Positions 54,904 through 63,939 of a stretch of DNA of 64,000 nt are shown here, in pieces. Position 1 is the first letter of the stretch. Each line of letters begins with the position of its first letter. The stretch lies in the NCBI RefSeq assembly GCF_002995745.1, contig NZ_PVXQ01000013.1, forward strand, positions 16,503-80,502, read 5' to 3'. Below the pieces are notes generated by a model. That model worked only from the letters and a program-made list of their open reading frames with translations, had not been told where the DNA came from and did no database searches. This DNA comes from Clostridium vincentii (GTDB lineage Bacteria > Bacillota > Clostridia > Clostridiales > Clostridiaceae). The translations under genes were made by a program, and so were the position numbers.

Positions 54904-55647
54904 ATGAGACAAAGGAAAGTCGTAAAAATAAGAATTGATATGTATGACGGTATAAAATTAAAAATAATTGATACAAGGCCAGAAAGGGATCTTATTCAGT
55001 ATATTTGGAGTAGACTTATAAATTTAGCTGGTAAGGTTAATTTGGAAGGCGATTTATATATGTCAAAAAACATGCCATATACTATTGAAACCTTAGCAAT
55101 AGAATTTAATAGAGACTGTAGACAAATTAAGTTAGCCCTAGATACATTTATAGAATTAGAAATGGTTGAACTTAATGAAGTTAATGTTTATAGAGTTAAG
55201 AATTTTGCGAAACATCAAAACATTAAAGTGCAAGAAAAAATAAAGTCTAAAGATGAAGAGGTAAAAAATAAGGAAATAGTGGTAAAAGAAGATCTGAAAA
55301 AAGAGATATATGATAATGAAAATCAAGAATCTGAAAATAAAATAGGTCAAAATGAAGTTGAAGTTGTTAAACCCCAGGCTAAAGATAACTTAGAAAGTAA
55401 TAATAGTAACAAAGTTGATAATATGAGTAAGGACAAGACTCATAATAAGTCACAAGATAAAATTCCTATGCGGTTGGAAACTAATAAAAATAAGAGGATA
55501 AATAAAAAGAAGGAAAAAGAGAAAATCCCTGATATCGGTGGGGAAGAAAATGTTGAAGATAATGATATGGTTACTTTTGAAGATTATGATGAGAATAAAC
55601 CTTTAGGTAAAGGTGAGACTTTAGTTAGTCACTTCGTGGTCTTTTAG
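54904..55647 (+). CDS. Phage replisome organizer N-terminal domain protein
   Basis: 247 residues. The first 115 match the Phage_rep_org_N winged-helix pattern: VVKIRIDMYDGIKLKIIDTRPERDL, IWSRLINLAGKVNLEGDLYMSKNMPYTIETLAIEFNRD-like core, and FIELEMVELNEVNVYRVKNFAKHQNI. The remainder is a highly charged Lys/Glu/Asn low-complexity tail with no DnaA/DnaC-type ATPase. AGGAGTG fixes ATG 54904. No other phage gene lies nearby, so it looks like a domesticated or stranded replication/DNA-binding protein. The tandem palindrome before it may be autoregulatory. Confidence 0.75.
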   Translation: MRQRKVVKIRIDMYDGIKLKIIDTRPERDLIQYIWSRLINLAGKVNLEGDLYMSKNMPYTIETLAIEFNRDCRQIKLALDTFIELEMVELNEVNVYRVKNFAKHQNIKVQEKIKSKDEEVKNKEIVVKEDLKKEIYDNENQESENKIGQNEVEVVKPQAKDNLESNNSNKVDNMSKDKTHNKSQDKIPMRLETNKNKRINKKKEKEKIPDIGGEENVEDNDMVTFEDYDENKPLGKGETLVSHFVVF

Positions 55648-55837
55648 ATAGTAATTATTATAGTAGAATTTTCTGTGTGTATAGAGAATTTATAGTCTTA
55701 AAATGATATGATTTATAAAAGAGCTTATATGAAGACGTGTTTTCAGATTGTTATGTATGAAGAGATCTATTCAAGTAAGGATAATTGATAAAATAGAGTA
55801 GTAGCGAAACAAAAGAATAAAGAAAGGAAAAGTATAT

Positions 55838-56653
55838 ATGTATAAATTAATATTATCAGATTTAGATGAAACGTTATTGGTGAATCATCATGTTCCTATT
55901 GAAAATGTACAAGCTATAAAAAAAGCAAGGGAAAAAGGCATAAAATTTGTTCCAGCAACTGGGAGAGCATTTAATATGATTCCACAAATACTAGATGAAA
56001 TTGATGCTTATGATAAAGAAGGGGAATTTTCCATTTGTTTTAATGGTGCATTAATTGTTGAAAATAAAGATAATCGTATTTTAAATTTCAATGGGATTTC
56101 TTTTGAACAAACAAATAAATTATTTAAATTATCAAAGAATTATGATGTCTGCGTATTAATATTTACAATGGATATGTGCTATATTTATAATGCAAATTCT
56201 GATGAAGTAGAACGTAAAACAGCTCAAAAAGCGCCGTTTAAGGTAATGGAAGTAGATAATATTGATTTCTTAAAGGGTGATAAAATTGCTAAGATTTTAT
56301 ACGAGAAAAAAGATGTCGTCTATTTGAAATCTATTGAAAATGATTTGCAAAAAGATATTGAGAAATTAAAAGTTTGTGCTAGTTATTCATCAAATCGTTA
56401 TTTGGAATTCAATACACTAGGTATTGATAAAGGATTTGGACTTAGGTGGTTAGCTAATTATTTAGATATAGATACAGAAGATACGATTGCAATTGGTGAT
56501 AATTATAATGATGAAAAGATGATTCAAGCGGCAGGCTTAGGGGTTTGTGTAACTTGTGCAGCAGATGATTTAAAAGCACAAGCAGATTATGTAACCAAAC
56601 ATGATTATGATCAAGGGGCAGTAAAAGAAGTTATAGAAAAATATGTACTATAA
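55838..56653 (+). CDS. HAD-superfamily Cof-type phosphatase
   Basis: Dephosphorylates small sugar phosphates or cofactors. 271 residues, class IIB HAD like YidA. Motif I SDLDETLL (nucleophile Asp8, acid Asp10), motif II PATGRAF, the cap about residues 85-185, motif III Lys and motif IV IAIGDNYNDEKMIQAAGLG are all seen. The SD AAGGAAA precedes. It is 15 bases upstream of the response regulator on the same strand, so probably cotranscribed, although no functional link is obvious. Confidence 0.9.
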   Translation: MYKLILSDLDETLLVNHHVPIENVQAIKKAREKGIKFVPATGRAFNMIPQILDEIDAYDKEGEFSICFNGALIVENKDNRILNFNGISFEQTNKLFKLSKNYDVCVLIFTMDMCYIYNANSDEVERKTAQKAPFKVMEVDNIDFLKGDKIAKILYEKKDVVYLKSIENDLQKDIEKLKVCASYSSNRYLEFNTLGIDKGFGLRWLANYLDIDTEDTIAIGDNYNDEKMIQAAGLGVCVTCAADDLKAQADYVTKHDYDQGAVKEVIEKYVL

Positions 56654-56668
56654 GGAAGGAGTGTACAC

Positions 56669-57358
56669 ATGCATTACAATTGTTTGATTGTCGATGATGA
56701 AAAAGAATTGGCAGAAAATACAAGCGAATATTTTAACATGTTTGATGTGAGCACTGAATATGTAACTGAAACCTCGGAATGCTTGGCTTTTTTAGAGAAA
56801 AATTCAGTGGATTTAATTTTACTGGATATTAATCTAGGAGGTTCCTCTGGATTTGAATTGTGTAAAAAGCTTCGTGAAAGTTTAGATGTCCCAATTATAT
56901 TTATTAGTGCGAGAAGTAGTGATGATGATGTATTAATTGCTTTAAATATAGGAGGAGACGATTATATCAAAAAGCCGTATACATTAAGTGTTGTACTGGC
57001 AAAAGTTAGAGTTGTTTTAAAAAGGTATCAGAATACTGTTTCGAAACACACAGAAGATAACTATGAAAATGAGAATCTGAGGGTTGATTATAAACTTGGA
57101 AAGATCTTTGTAAATAAAAAAGAAGTTTTGTTAAAAGCAATGGAATATAAGCTCTTTATTTATTTAATTCAAAATAAGGGAAGGATTATCCCAAAGGAAG
57201 AACTATTTGAAAATGTATGGAAGGATATTATAACAGGAGATGGAACCTTGAATGTACATATAAGGCATTTGAGGGAAAAGATAGAAATGGATCCAAACGC
57301 ACCGGCACGTATTAAAACTGCCTGGGGACGAGGATATATTTATGAGGATTTATCATGA
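56669..57358 (+). CDS. OmpR/PhoB-family response regulator
   Basis: 229 residues. The receiver domain has acidic DDE at 9-11, phosphoacceptor Asp53 in LILLDINLGG, ISARS and the switch Lys in YIKKPYTL. The trans_reg_C winged helix (about 130-228) has LKAMEYKLFIYLIQNKGRIIPKEEL and NVHIRHLREKIE. AAGGAAGGAG precedes ATG 56669. Its stop overlaps the kinase start by 4 bases. Its likely target is the ABC exporter downstream, preceded by regularly spaced direct repeats. Confidence 0.95.
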   Translation: MHYNCLIVDDEKELAENTSEYFNMFDVSTEYVTETSECLAFLEKNSVDLILLDINLGGSSGFELCKKLRESLDVPIIFISARSSDDDVLIALNIGGDDYIKKPYTLSVVLAKVRVVLKRYQNTVSKHTEDNYENENLRVDYKLGKIFVNKKEVLLKAMEYKLFIYLIQNKGRIIPKEELFENVWKDIITGDGTLNVHIRHLREKIEMDPNAPARIKTAWGRGYIYEDLS

Positions 57359-58623
57359 ATATTAAGAAAATAGTAATTAGCATAATTGGTGTATTCCTGT
57401 GCCTTGGCATTGCTTTAGGCTTGACTTTGAATCATATTTCCACGGATGAGCTCCATATTACTGATGTGAATGATGTATTGATGACAGCAGAAACAAATTG
57501 GTATTTGGATTTAGAAGAAGCGTTTGACAGTGGTAAAGATTATGGATTTGACTTTGTTATTGTAGATAATAATGATAATGTCATGATGACATCATCAGAA
57601 GGATTGAATGAAAAGTTACAGGAGGCCATAAAAAAACAGGATACCATTGTTGATATTGATATTGATAGAAAAACAGTTGGGAAATTAATTATTTATAATA
57701 ATACTCAAAATCAAATACAGGAAGTGAAAAATAAGATATTACTTTGCCTTTTGGTTAGTTTTATTATTTTGATTGGAATAACGGCATCATATATGATTTA
57801 TCTTAACCAGAGAATTATTAAACCCTTTCATAAACTTAACAGGTTTGCAGGGAATGTAGCAGCGGGGAACCTGGATATACCCCTTGACATGGATAGAGGT
57901 AATGTTCTTGGGGCATTTACTCAAAGTTTTGATATTATGCGTGAAGAACTTATGAAAGCTAGAGAAAGTGAAAGAAAAGCAAATGAAAGTAAAAAAGAAC
58001 TTGTTGTATCTTTAAGCCATGATATTAAGACACCCCTTGCTTCCATTAAAGTAATTGCAGAACTTATGGCAGTACAGGCAACTGAGGTGAGACAACAGGA
58101 AAAACTGAATACCATTTGGAAAAAGGCAGATCAAATCGAATTGCTAACGACTAACTTATTCAACAGCACATTGGAAGAACTTAGCGAGCTGAAGGTTGTG
58201 CCAACAGAAGAAGAGAGTAACGTTTTAAGAGATATGATAGATGGTGCTGACCATAATCATAAGGTAAAGGCATTTATAATTCCAGACTGTATTATCCTAT
58301 GTGATAAAATTCGTATGCAGCAAGTTCTTGATAATATTATTAGCAATTCATATAAATATGCGGAGACTCAAATTGAGATTACTCTTGAATTAAAAGATGG
58401 ATTTTTACAGATACATATTCATGATGATGGAGACGGTGTAAGTGAAGAGGAAATCCTGTTTGTTATGAGGAAATATTATAGAGGCAAAAACGGTGAAGGA
58501 AAGACTGGTTCTGGCATTGGATTATATGTTTCAAAATACTTCATGGAAAAAATGGAGGGCGAATTAGTTCCTGAAAATACGGTAAAAGGATTCTTGATTA
58601 CGATTTTTTTAAAACTGGCTTAA
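57355..58623 (+). CDS. Sensor histidine kinase
   Basis: 422 residues. TM1 (about 5-26), an extracytoplasmic sensor of about 100 residues, TM2 (about 129-150), HAMP (about 151-205), HisKA with VVSLSHDIKTPLASIK (phospho-His222) and HATPase_c with NIISNSYKYAE, HDDGDGV and GSGIGLYVSKYFME. Unlike BceS-type kinases, it has a real external sensor domain. Stop-start overlap (ATGA) with the regulator. A terminator follows, so the ABC genes have their own promoter. Confidence 0.95.
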   Translation: MNIKKIVISIIGVFLCLGIALGLTLNHISTDELHITDVNDVLMTAETNWYLDLEEAFDSGKDYGFDFVIVDNNDNVMMTSSEGLNEKLQEAIKKQDTIVDIDIDRKTVGKLIIYNNTQNQIQEVKNKILLCLLVSFIILIGITASYMIYLNQRIIKPFHKLNRFAGNVAAGNLDIPLDMDRGNVLGAFTQSFDIMREELMKARESERKANESKKELVVSLSHDIKTPLASIKVIAELMAVQATEVRQQEKLNTIWKKADQIELLTTNLFNSTLEELSELKVVPTEEESNVLRDMIDGADHNHKVKAFIIPDCIILCDKIRMQQVLDNIISNSYKYAETQIEITLELKDGFLQIHIHDDGDGVSEEEILFVMRKYYRGKNGEGKTGSGIGLYVSKYFMEKMEGELVPENTVKGFLITIFLKLA

Positions 58624-58642
58624 GAAACTTAATAATGGAGAG

Positions 58643-58671
58643 CCTTTACCCCGAATGTGTAAAGGTTTTTT
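58643..58671 (+). terminator. Terminator of the two-component genes
   Basis: CCTTTAC-N9-GTAAAGG stem followed by TTTTTT. Confidence 0.88.
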
Positions 58672-58686
58672 CTTTAAACATATTAA

Positions 58687-58726
58687 TTAAGGATTAATTA
58701 AGGATTGGATAAAGACCGTTAAGGAT
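58687..58726 (+). promoter_or_regulatory. Response-regulator direct repeats before the ABC exporter
   Basis: TTAAGGAT occurs at 58687, 58698 and 58719, all in the same orientation, spaced 11 and 21 bp, one and two helical turns. The first two extend to TTAATTAAGGA. A possible -10 TACAGT lies at 58736-58741. This is the layout of OmpR-family activator sites. Confidence 0.6.
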
Positions 58727-58774
58727 GTGAAATGGTACAGTAAAAGCATCAGAAAAAGGCGGAGGTATAATTAA

Positions 58775-59533
58775 ATGCAAAATAGAATTTTATATACGGA
58801 TAAATTATGTAAGACATTTTCAAATGGTGGCGTACAGCAGCACATTTTAAAAAATCTAGATGTGGAGATTTATGAAGGAGATTTTACGGTTATTATGGGA
58901 TCTTCAGGAGCAGGAAAATCCACATTAATGTATTCACTTTCAGGAATGGATAAACCAACACTGGGAAAAATATATTTTTCTGGGGAAGAAATTTCAAAAT
59001 ATTCAGAGGATAAACTTGCTATTTTTAGAAGGAAAAACTGTGGATTCGTTTTTCAACAGTTATATTTGTTAGATAAAATGAGCTTATTAGATAATGTTTT
59101 GACAAGTGGACTCCTTGTTAATAAAAATAAAAAAGAGCTAGTGGAACGCGCAAAAGAACTGTTCGAAAAAGTAAATATTCCAGAGATAACACAGGCAAAG
59201 TTTTCTTCGCAAGTTTCTGGTGGTGAGGCGCAGAGAGCCGGAATCGTAAGAGCTTTAATTAATAAACCGACTGTTATATTTGCAGATGAGCCAACAGGGG
59301 CATTGAATTCTAATAATTCAGGTGCAGTATTAGATGTTATGACGGATGTAAATAATGATGGACAGAGTATTGTCATGGTTACTCACGACATTAAGTCAGC
59401 CTTGCGTGGTAGCAGAATAATATATTTAAAAGATGGAGTTGTTTGTGGAGAATGTATACTGGAAAAATATGTAGGTGAAGATGTAAAACGTCGAGAAAAA
59501 CTGGATGCATTCTTAAAAGAGATGGGGTGGTAA
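58775..59533 (+). CDS. ABC transporter ATP-binding protein (MacB/BceA type)
   Basis: Energises the neighbouring FtsX-type permease. 252 residues. Walker A GSSGAGKSTL, Q-loop VFQQLYLL, signature VSGGEAQRAGIVRAL, Walker B VIFADEPTGALNS and the switch His in VTHDIKSAL are intact. GGAGG lies before ATG 58775. It ends 2 bases before the permease start. Together with the two-component system upstream it looks like a peptide-antibiotic resistance or envelope-stress exporter. Confidence 0.95.
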   Translation: MQNRILYTDKLCKTFSNGGVQQHILKNLDVEIYEGDFTVIMGSSGAGKSTLMYSLSGMDKPTLGKIYFSGEEISKYSEDKLAIFRRKNCGFVFQQLYLLDKMSLLDNVLTSGLLVNKNKKELVERAKELFEKVNIPEITQAKFSSQVSGGEAQRAGIVRALINKPTVIFADEPTGALNSNNSGAVLDVMTDVNNDGQSIVMVTHDIKSALRGSRIIYLKDGVVCGECILEKYVGEDVKRREKLDAFLKEMGW

Positions 59534-59535
59534 GA

Positions 59536-61869
59536 ATGGAGAAACTTCGTATCTTAGCATTTAATCAGATTCGTAAAAACAAAGGGCAGTTTATATCCTT
59601 TGGATTAATTCTTATACTTGCAGCCAGTATATTTCATCTAGGGGTTATAACAGAACTTAATTTTGGAAAGTCTTTCGATGAAAAATGGGAAAAATTGAAT
59701 GCTGCTGATATTTTTGTAACAATGATGAAGTATGATTACCAGGATGAATTTTTAGATAGAGTTAAAAAGATAGATGGTGTTTCTCAGGCAGAAACCAGAG
59801 ATTGTATTTTAATGAACGGTTCAGTGAAGTATAGTGGTAATGAAATGAACATGCCTAATGTATTTTATAATATGGATGATGAATATACCTTCAATGAATT
59901 AAGTATTCAGGGAGATTCGGATGAATCGGTAACAAATCCTATTTATTTGTCTTATTGGATGAAGGCAGGAGGAGGTTATGGTATTGGGGATGAATATAAC
60001 TATAAAGTTGAAGATACAAACTATACTTTTACAGTTGCAGGTTTTGTAGAAGATATATTATATGGAACAAGGAGTCTTTTAATTACAGGTGTTTATCTGC
60101 CGGAAGATAGTTATAGAAAATTAGATAACCAGGTTGATGTTTCACAAAAGGCTATAACGGTGTCAGCAAAAGCGGAGAATATTTTAGATAGCAGGGAAAT
60201 TTCTTCGAAAGTATCAGACCTTATAAATGGAAAGATGCAGGGATCTTATTTCAGCAGCTATTATGATGTATGCAAACAGTCAAGAACCATGTTAGCTAAT
60301 ATGGAAGCTTTGATATTCATTGCATTTGCCATGTTGATTGTTATTGTAAGCCTTTTGGTAAGTAATTTCAGAATCAATAATAGCATTGAGGAAGAAATGC
60401 AGAATATGGGAGCATTAAAGGCATTAGGTTATACAGGAAAACAGATTATTCTTGTTATGATTACCCCTTATATTGGCATTGGGGCTATAACAATTGTATT
60501 AGGTTCCATCTTGTCTTATGGATTACTTCCTGCATTGGAATCGTCTTTTAATTCTCAGACTGGTTTGATTTGGATACAGGGGTTTTCTTTTTCAGCATTA
60601 TTAGTTACTGTAGCATTTATATTGGGTATGATTGCAACTATTTCTTATTTATCTGCAAGAAAAATCAAAAAGCTGAAGCCTATTGAAGCACTTCGAGGAG
60701 GTATAGCAACTCATAACTTTAGAAAAAATCATTTTCCTATAGAAAAAACAAAAGGAAATGTAAACTTTATTCTTGCTCTTAAAAATCTATGTGGAAATGT
60801 GAGACAAAATATTCTTTTATTTGTAGTAATTGTTGCAGTTACTTTATCAACTATTTTTGCAGGTACTATGTTTTATAATTCAGTTATTAAAACAGAAGTA
60901 TTTATGAAGGCAATTACAGAAGAAATGCCTTCAGTAAGTTTATCATTTGCTAATGGGGATAATGAAATAGTGAAGTCAGACATTGAAAATATGTCAGAAG
61001 TAAAGCAGGTGCTATATTATAATGAGGATAATGCTATTTTTGAAGATGAAAAATTACCCTTATTTATTACTGAGGATTATTCTCTTATGGATAATGACAT
61101 TTGCTATGAAGGAAGGAATCCCATTCATGAAAATGAAATTGCACTAGGAAGTACAACTGCAAAAAATTCCAGCCTTACAGTTGGAGACACCATAACCTTA
61201 TCTTATGGTGGTAATTCTTCAAAGTATTTAATTACAGGATTAATTCAGTCGGTAAATTATAATGGAGAAGCGGCAGAGATAACAGAAAAAGGCTTTAAGC
61301 AAATCAATGAAAAATTTGACCCCACCAATTTATATGTATATCTTAATGATGAGAGCGAGACTGGGGACTTCATAGATGAAATGACAGAAAAGTATAACAA
61401 TAATATTGTAGGAAGTATGGATTATGTGAAATCTGCAGACAGTGCAATAGGAGTCTTTGTAAATGTCATTGGGATTATGTGCGGAGTAATTTTATTGGTT
61501 ACTGCTTTGCTTGTAGTTATGATTCTATATTTGCTAATTAAGACAGTTATAGTACGCAAAAAAGAGGAAATGGGTATTTTAAAATCTATGGGATATACCA
61601 CGAGGCAATTAATCTTTCAGACAGCACTTAGTTTTATGCCCACAACATTTGTAGCAACACTAATTGGCTCCTTGATAGGTTTTAGATATATGAATTCAAT
61701 TTTAGCAGTTTTGTTAAGCGGACTTGGTATCATGAAAATCAGTTTTAGCATACCAATAGCTATGTTAATAATTATTGTAGTAGGACTTCCTGTATTTGCA
61801 TTCCTGATTTCAGTAATGCTATCCAGAAAAATCAAATATATATCTGCATATTCGTTAATTAAAGAATAG
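59536..61869 (+). CDS. FtsX-family ABC transporter permease
   Basis: 777 residues with two FtsX modules. TM1 (about 15-35), a MacB-like external domain (about 40-250), three helices (about 255-370), another helix (about 425), a second external domain (about 445-635) and three C-terminal helices (about 640-770). FRINNSIEEEMQNMGALKALGYTGKQI and KKEEMGILKSMGYTTRQLI are the two coupling helices. This is a duplicated eight-helix layout, not the ten-helix single-loop BceB layout. The ATG 59536 is preferred to an in-frame GTG at 59527. Confidence 0.93.
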   Translation: MEKLRILAFNQIRKNKGQFISFGLILILAASIFHLGVITELNFGKSFDEKWEKLNAADIFVTMMKYDYQDEFLDRVKKIDGVSQAETRDCILMNGSVKYSGNEMNMPNVFYNMDDEYTFNELSIQGDSDESVTNPIYLSYWMKAGGGYGIGDEYNYKVEDTNYTFTVAGFVEDILYGTRSLLITGVYLPEDSYRKLDNQVDVSQKAITVSAKAENILDSREISSKVSDLINGKMQGSYFSSYYDVCKQSRTMLANMEALIFIAFAMLIVIVSLLVSNFRINNSIEEEMQNMGALKALGYTGKQIILVMITPYIGIGAITIVLGSILSYGLLPALESSFNSQTGLIWIQGFSFSALLVTVAFILGMIATISYLSARKIKKLKPIEALRGGIATHNFRKNHFPIEKTKGNVNFILALKNLCGNVRQNILLFVVIVAVTLSTIFAGTMFYNSVIKTEVFMKAITEEMPSVSLSFANGDNEIVKSDIENMSEVKQVLYYNEDNAIFEDEKLPLFITEDYSLMDNDICYEGRNPIHENEIALGSTTAKNSSLTVGDTITLSYGGNSSKYLITGLIQSVNYNGEAAEITEKGFKQINEKFDPTNLYVYLNDESETGDFIDEMTEKYNNNIVGSMDYVKSADSAIGVFVNVIGIMCGVILLVTALLVVMILYLLIKTVIVRKKEEMGILKSMGYTTRQLIFQTALSFMPTTFVATLIGSLIGFRYMNSILAVLLSGLGIMKISFSIPIAMLIIIVVGLPVFAFLISVMLSRKIKYISAYSLIKE

Positions 61870-61941
61870 TAGATTTATCAAGTGTAAGATTAACTGAAAA
61901 TATGTGGATAAAGAATACCATAAATTTTATACCTTAAATTT

Positions 61942-61991
61942 AAAAAGAATCTCTATGATAATTTAATTTTTGAAATCATAGAGACTCTTTT
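61942..61991 (+). terminator. Terminator of the ABC exporter operon
   Basis: AAAAAGA-TCTCTATGAT and ATCATAGAGA-TCTTTTT pair with one internal mismatch around a 15-nt loop, followed by T-rich DNA. Confidence 0.88.
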
Positions 61992-62080
61992 TATTTTTTG
62001 TGATTTAAGATGTATAATGTAGATACTATAGATGAAAATAACTTTAAAAGGGTTATTAAGAAAAGAGATGCTATTTAATA

Positions 62081-63439
62081 ATGATTATTAGAAGAAATGT
62101 TTTGCGATTGGCTATACCATTAATGGTAGAACAATTATTTATTATACTCTTAGGAGTATGTAATACAATGATGGCTGGTTATATTGGAGAAGAGGCCATG
62201 GCAGCTATAGGTATGGTTGATTCAATGAACAACGTATTTATTTCTGTTTTTGCATCCTTGTCAGTTGGAGCAACCGTTGTAGTAGCACAACATATTGGGA
62301 AAGATAATGGCGGCAAAGTAAATGAGACTGTAAAACAAGCATTAGTATCTGGTATTATTTTAGCTGCTATAATAACTTTATTGATGTGGGTATTTAGAGA
62401 AACTTTAATTAACTCATTTTATGGGTCTGCAACAGAATTAGTAAAACAATATGCTAAAATATATATTGAATTCACTCTATTAACATATCCGTTTATTGCA
62501 ATAGAGCAAATTTCAGTTGGAATATTAAGAGGTTGTGGCGATGTGAAAACACCAATGTACATAACAATCTTTATGAATATTATTAATTTGATATTAGGTT
62601 TTATTTTAATTATTGGATTGAATATTAATATTTTAGGCATAAATATACATATAGAATCTTTTGGTATACTGGGTGCAGCACTTGCTATAGGAATTGCGAG
62701 ACTAATAGGCACAATTATAATTTTATTTATATTAATAAAAGGTACGACTTATATAAGATTAAGAAAGGTATTCCCATTTAAATTTAAAACCGAAATACAA
62801 AAAAGTATATTTAATATTGGGATACCAGCTGGAGTTGAACAAGTACTCTTTAATGCAGGGAAATTTATAGTTCAGATATTTATAGTTACTATGGGAACTA
62901 CATCAATTGCATCTAATACTATAGGTATGTCTATCGCATCCATGATAAATGTATTAGGAAATTCTTTTGCGCTAGCGGCTATAACATTAGTTGGACAATA
63001 TGTAGGCAGAGGTGATATAAAGGGAGCAAAGAATACTTTAATATATTTAACCAAATTTTCCACAGTATGCATAGTGATATTAGGTATTATTGTGCTTCCA
63101 ATAGCACCCTTTTTGGCGTCGTTATATTCAGATAATAGTGAGATAATAGCACTCTCAGCAAGGCTAATCAGGGCAGATAGCATAGCTATGATAATTTGGC
63201 CAATATCATTTGTATTATCAGCAGGACTTAAAGGTGCTGGGGATACAAGATATACTATGGTCACAGCCATTATTGGTATGTGGATATTTAGAATATTTAT
63301 AGGATATGTATTAGGAGTTGTACTTAAATTTGGAGTATTAGGCATTTGGATAGGAATGTTTTCAGATTGGCTTGTTAGAGGAATAATGTATAGTGTAAGA
63401 CTTAGGGGAGATAAGTGGATTAAGCATAGAATTCAATAA
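62081..63439 (+). CDS. MATE-family multidrug/Na+ antiporter
   Basis: Cation-coupled efflux of drugs or metabolites. 452 residues and about twelve helices in two similar halves. The N half has LAIPLMVEQLFIILLGVCNTMMAGYIGEEAMAAIG and LRGCGDVKTPMYI. The C half has IGIPAGVEQVLFNAGKF and LKGAGDTRYTM, the paired GxGDxxTP/RY signatures of the NorM/DinF type. There is no good SD at ATG 62081, so translation may be weak or leader-dependent. Single gene between terminators; no regulator adjacent. Confidence 0.92.
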   Translation: MIIRRNVLRLAIPLMVEQLFIILLGVCNTMMAGYIGEEAMAAIGMVDSMNNVFISVFASLSVGATVVVAQHIGKDNGGKVNETVKQALVSGIILAAIITLLMWVFRETLINSFYGSATELVKQYAKIYIEFTLLTYPFIAIEQISVGILRGCGDVKTPMYITIFMNIINLILGFILIIGLNINILGINIHIESFGILGAALAIGIARLIGTIIILFILIKGTTYIRLRKVFPFKFKTEIQKSIFNIGIPAGVEQVLFNAGKFIVQIFIVTMGTTSIASNTIGMSIASMINVLGNSFALAAITLVGQYVGRGDIKGAKNTLIYLTKFSTVCIVILGIIVLPIAPFLASLYSDNSEIIALSARLIRADSIAMIIWPISFVLSAGLKGAGDTRYTMVTAIIGMWIFRIFIGYVLGVVLKFGVLGIWIGMFSDWLVRGIMYSVRLRGDKWIKHRIQ

Positions 63440-63441
63440 AA

Positions 63442-63470
63442 TAAAAAGACACTATAAAAAGTGTCCTTAA
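63442..63470 (-). terminator. Terminator of the small secreted protein gene
   Basis: On the minus strand GACACT-TTTTAT-AGTGTC is followed by TTTTTATTTT. It begins at the stop codon. On the plus strand it lacks a T run, so MATE termination is less certain. Confidence 0.75.
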
Positions 63471-63784
63471 GCGATAAATACTTCTCCGTTACCGACTATT
63501 ACAATTCTGTATTCAGGTTTAAGAGGTAGCAAATTGTATTTTTCTGAATTCGGATCTAATCGTATAGATTGTATTGTAAGTTGATGCTCATCAAAAAGGA
63601 GCAGGTAAACATTATCTTTAGGGGAAATATTTTTAATCGTATAACGATTAGTTGGTGAAAAATTAAAATCAGCTGCTTTATAAACTCCTTCTTTAAAGGC
63701 ATTAGCTTGATTTTTAGGCTGTGCTCTAACTATATTAAATGATAAACATAATATTACTAATAATAAAATACTGAATTTCTTCAT
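63467..63784 (-). CDS. Small secreted protein of unknown function
   Basis: 105 residues. A clear signal peptide (MKKFSILLLVILCLSFNIVRA, cleavage probably after ARA-like RAQ near residue 21) precedes an 84-residue exported domain with YTIKNISPKDNVYLLLFDEHQ and YRIVIVGNGEVFIA, which looks all-beta. No cysteines remain after cleavage. No family that I can name with confidence. AAGGTGGTGAT lies just before the ATG. Confidence 0.75.
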   Translation of the reverse strand: MKKFSILLLVILCLSFNIVRAQPKNQANAFKEGVYKAADFNFSPTNRYTIKNISPKDNVYLLLFDEHQLTIQSIRLDPNSEKYNLLPLKPEYRIVIVGNGEVFIA

Positions 63785-63908
63785 TAACTATCACCACCTT
63801 TTAACTTTATTATGCCTGATAAAGTTCATAATATTCAGCAAAAAGGTTGCAAGAGGTATAAAAATACAGATTGATAGTTAGAGTATAATTTTAGTAGGCA
63901 AAGGTAGC

Positions 63909-63939
63909 AAAAAAATAAAGGAGATGTAAAAACATCTCC
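63909..63939 (-). terminator. Terminator for a minus-strand gene beyond the right edge
   Basis: GGAGATGT-N4-ACATCTCC is followed on the minus strand by TTTATTTTTTT. The gene it ends lies mostly outside the window; the minus strand from 64000 has a short open frame stopping at 63959 (ending LFILAIKL) and another stopping near 63973, so the tail cannot be chosen with certainty. Confidence 0.7.

Noticed and set aside
56669..61869. Classical BceRSAB bacitracin module
   Set aside because: The kinase has a large external sensor domain and the permease has two external domains in an eight-helix layout, unlike BceS and BceB.
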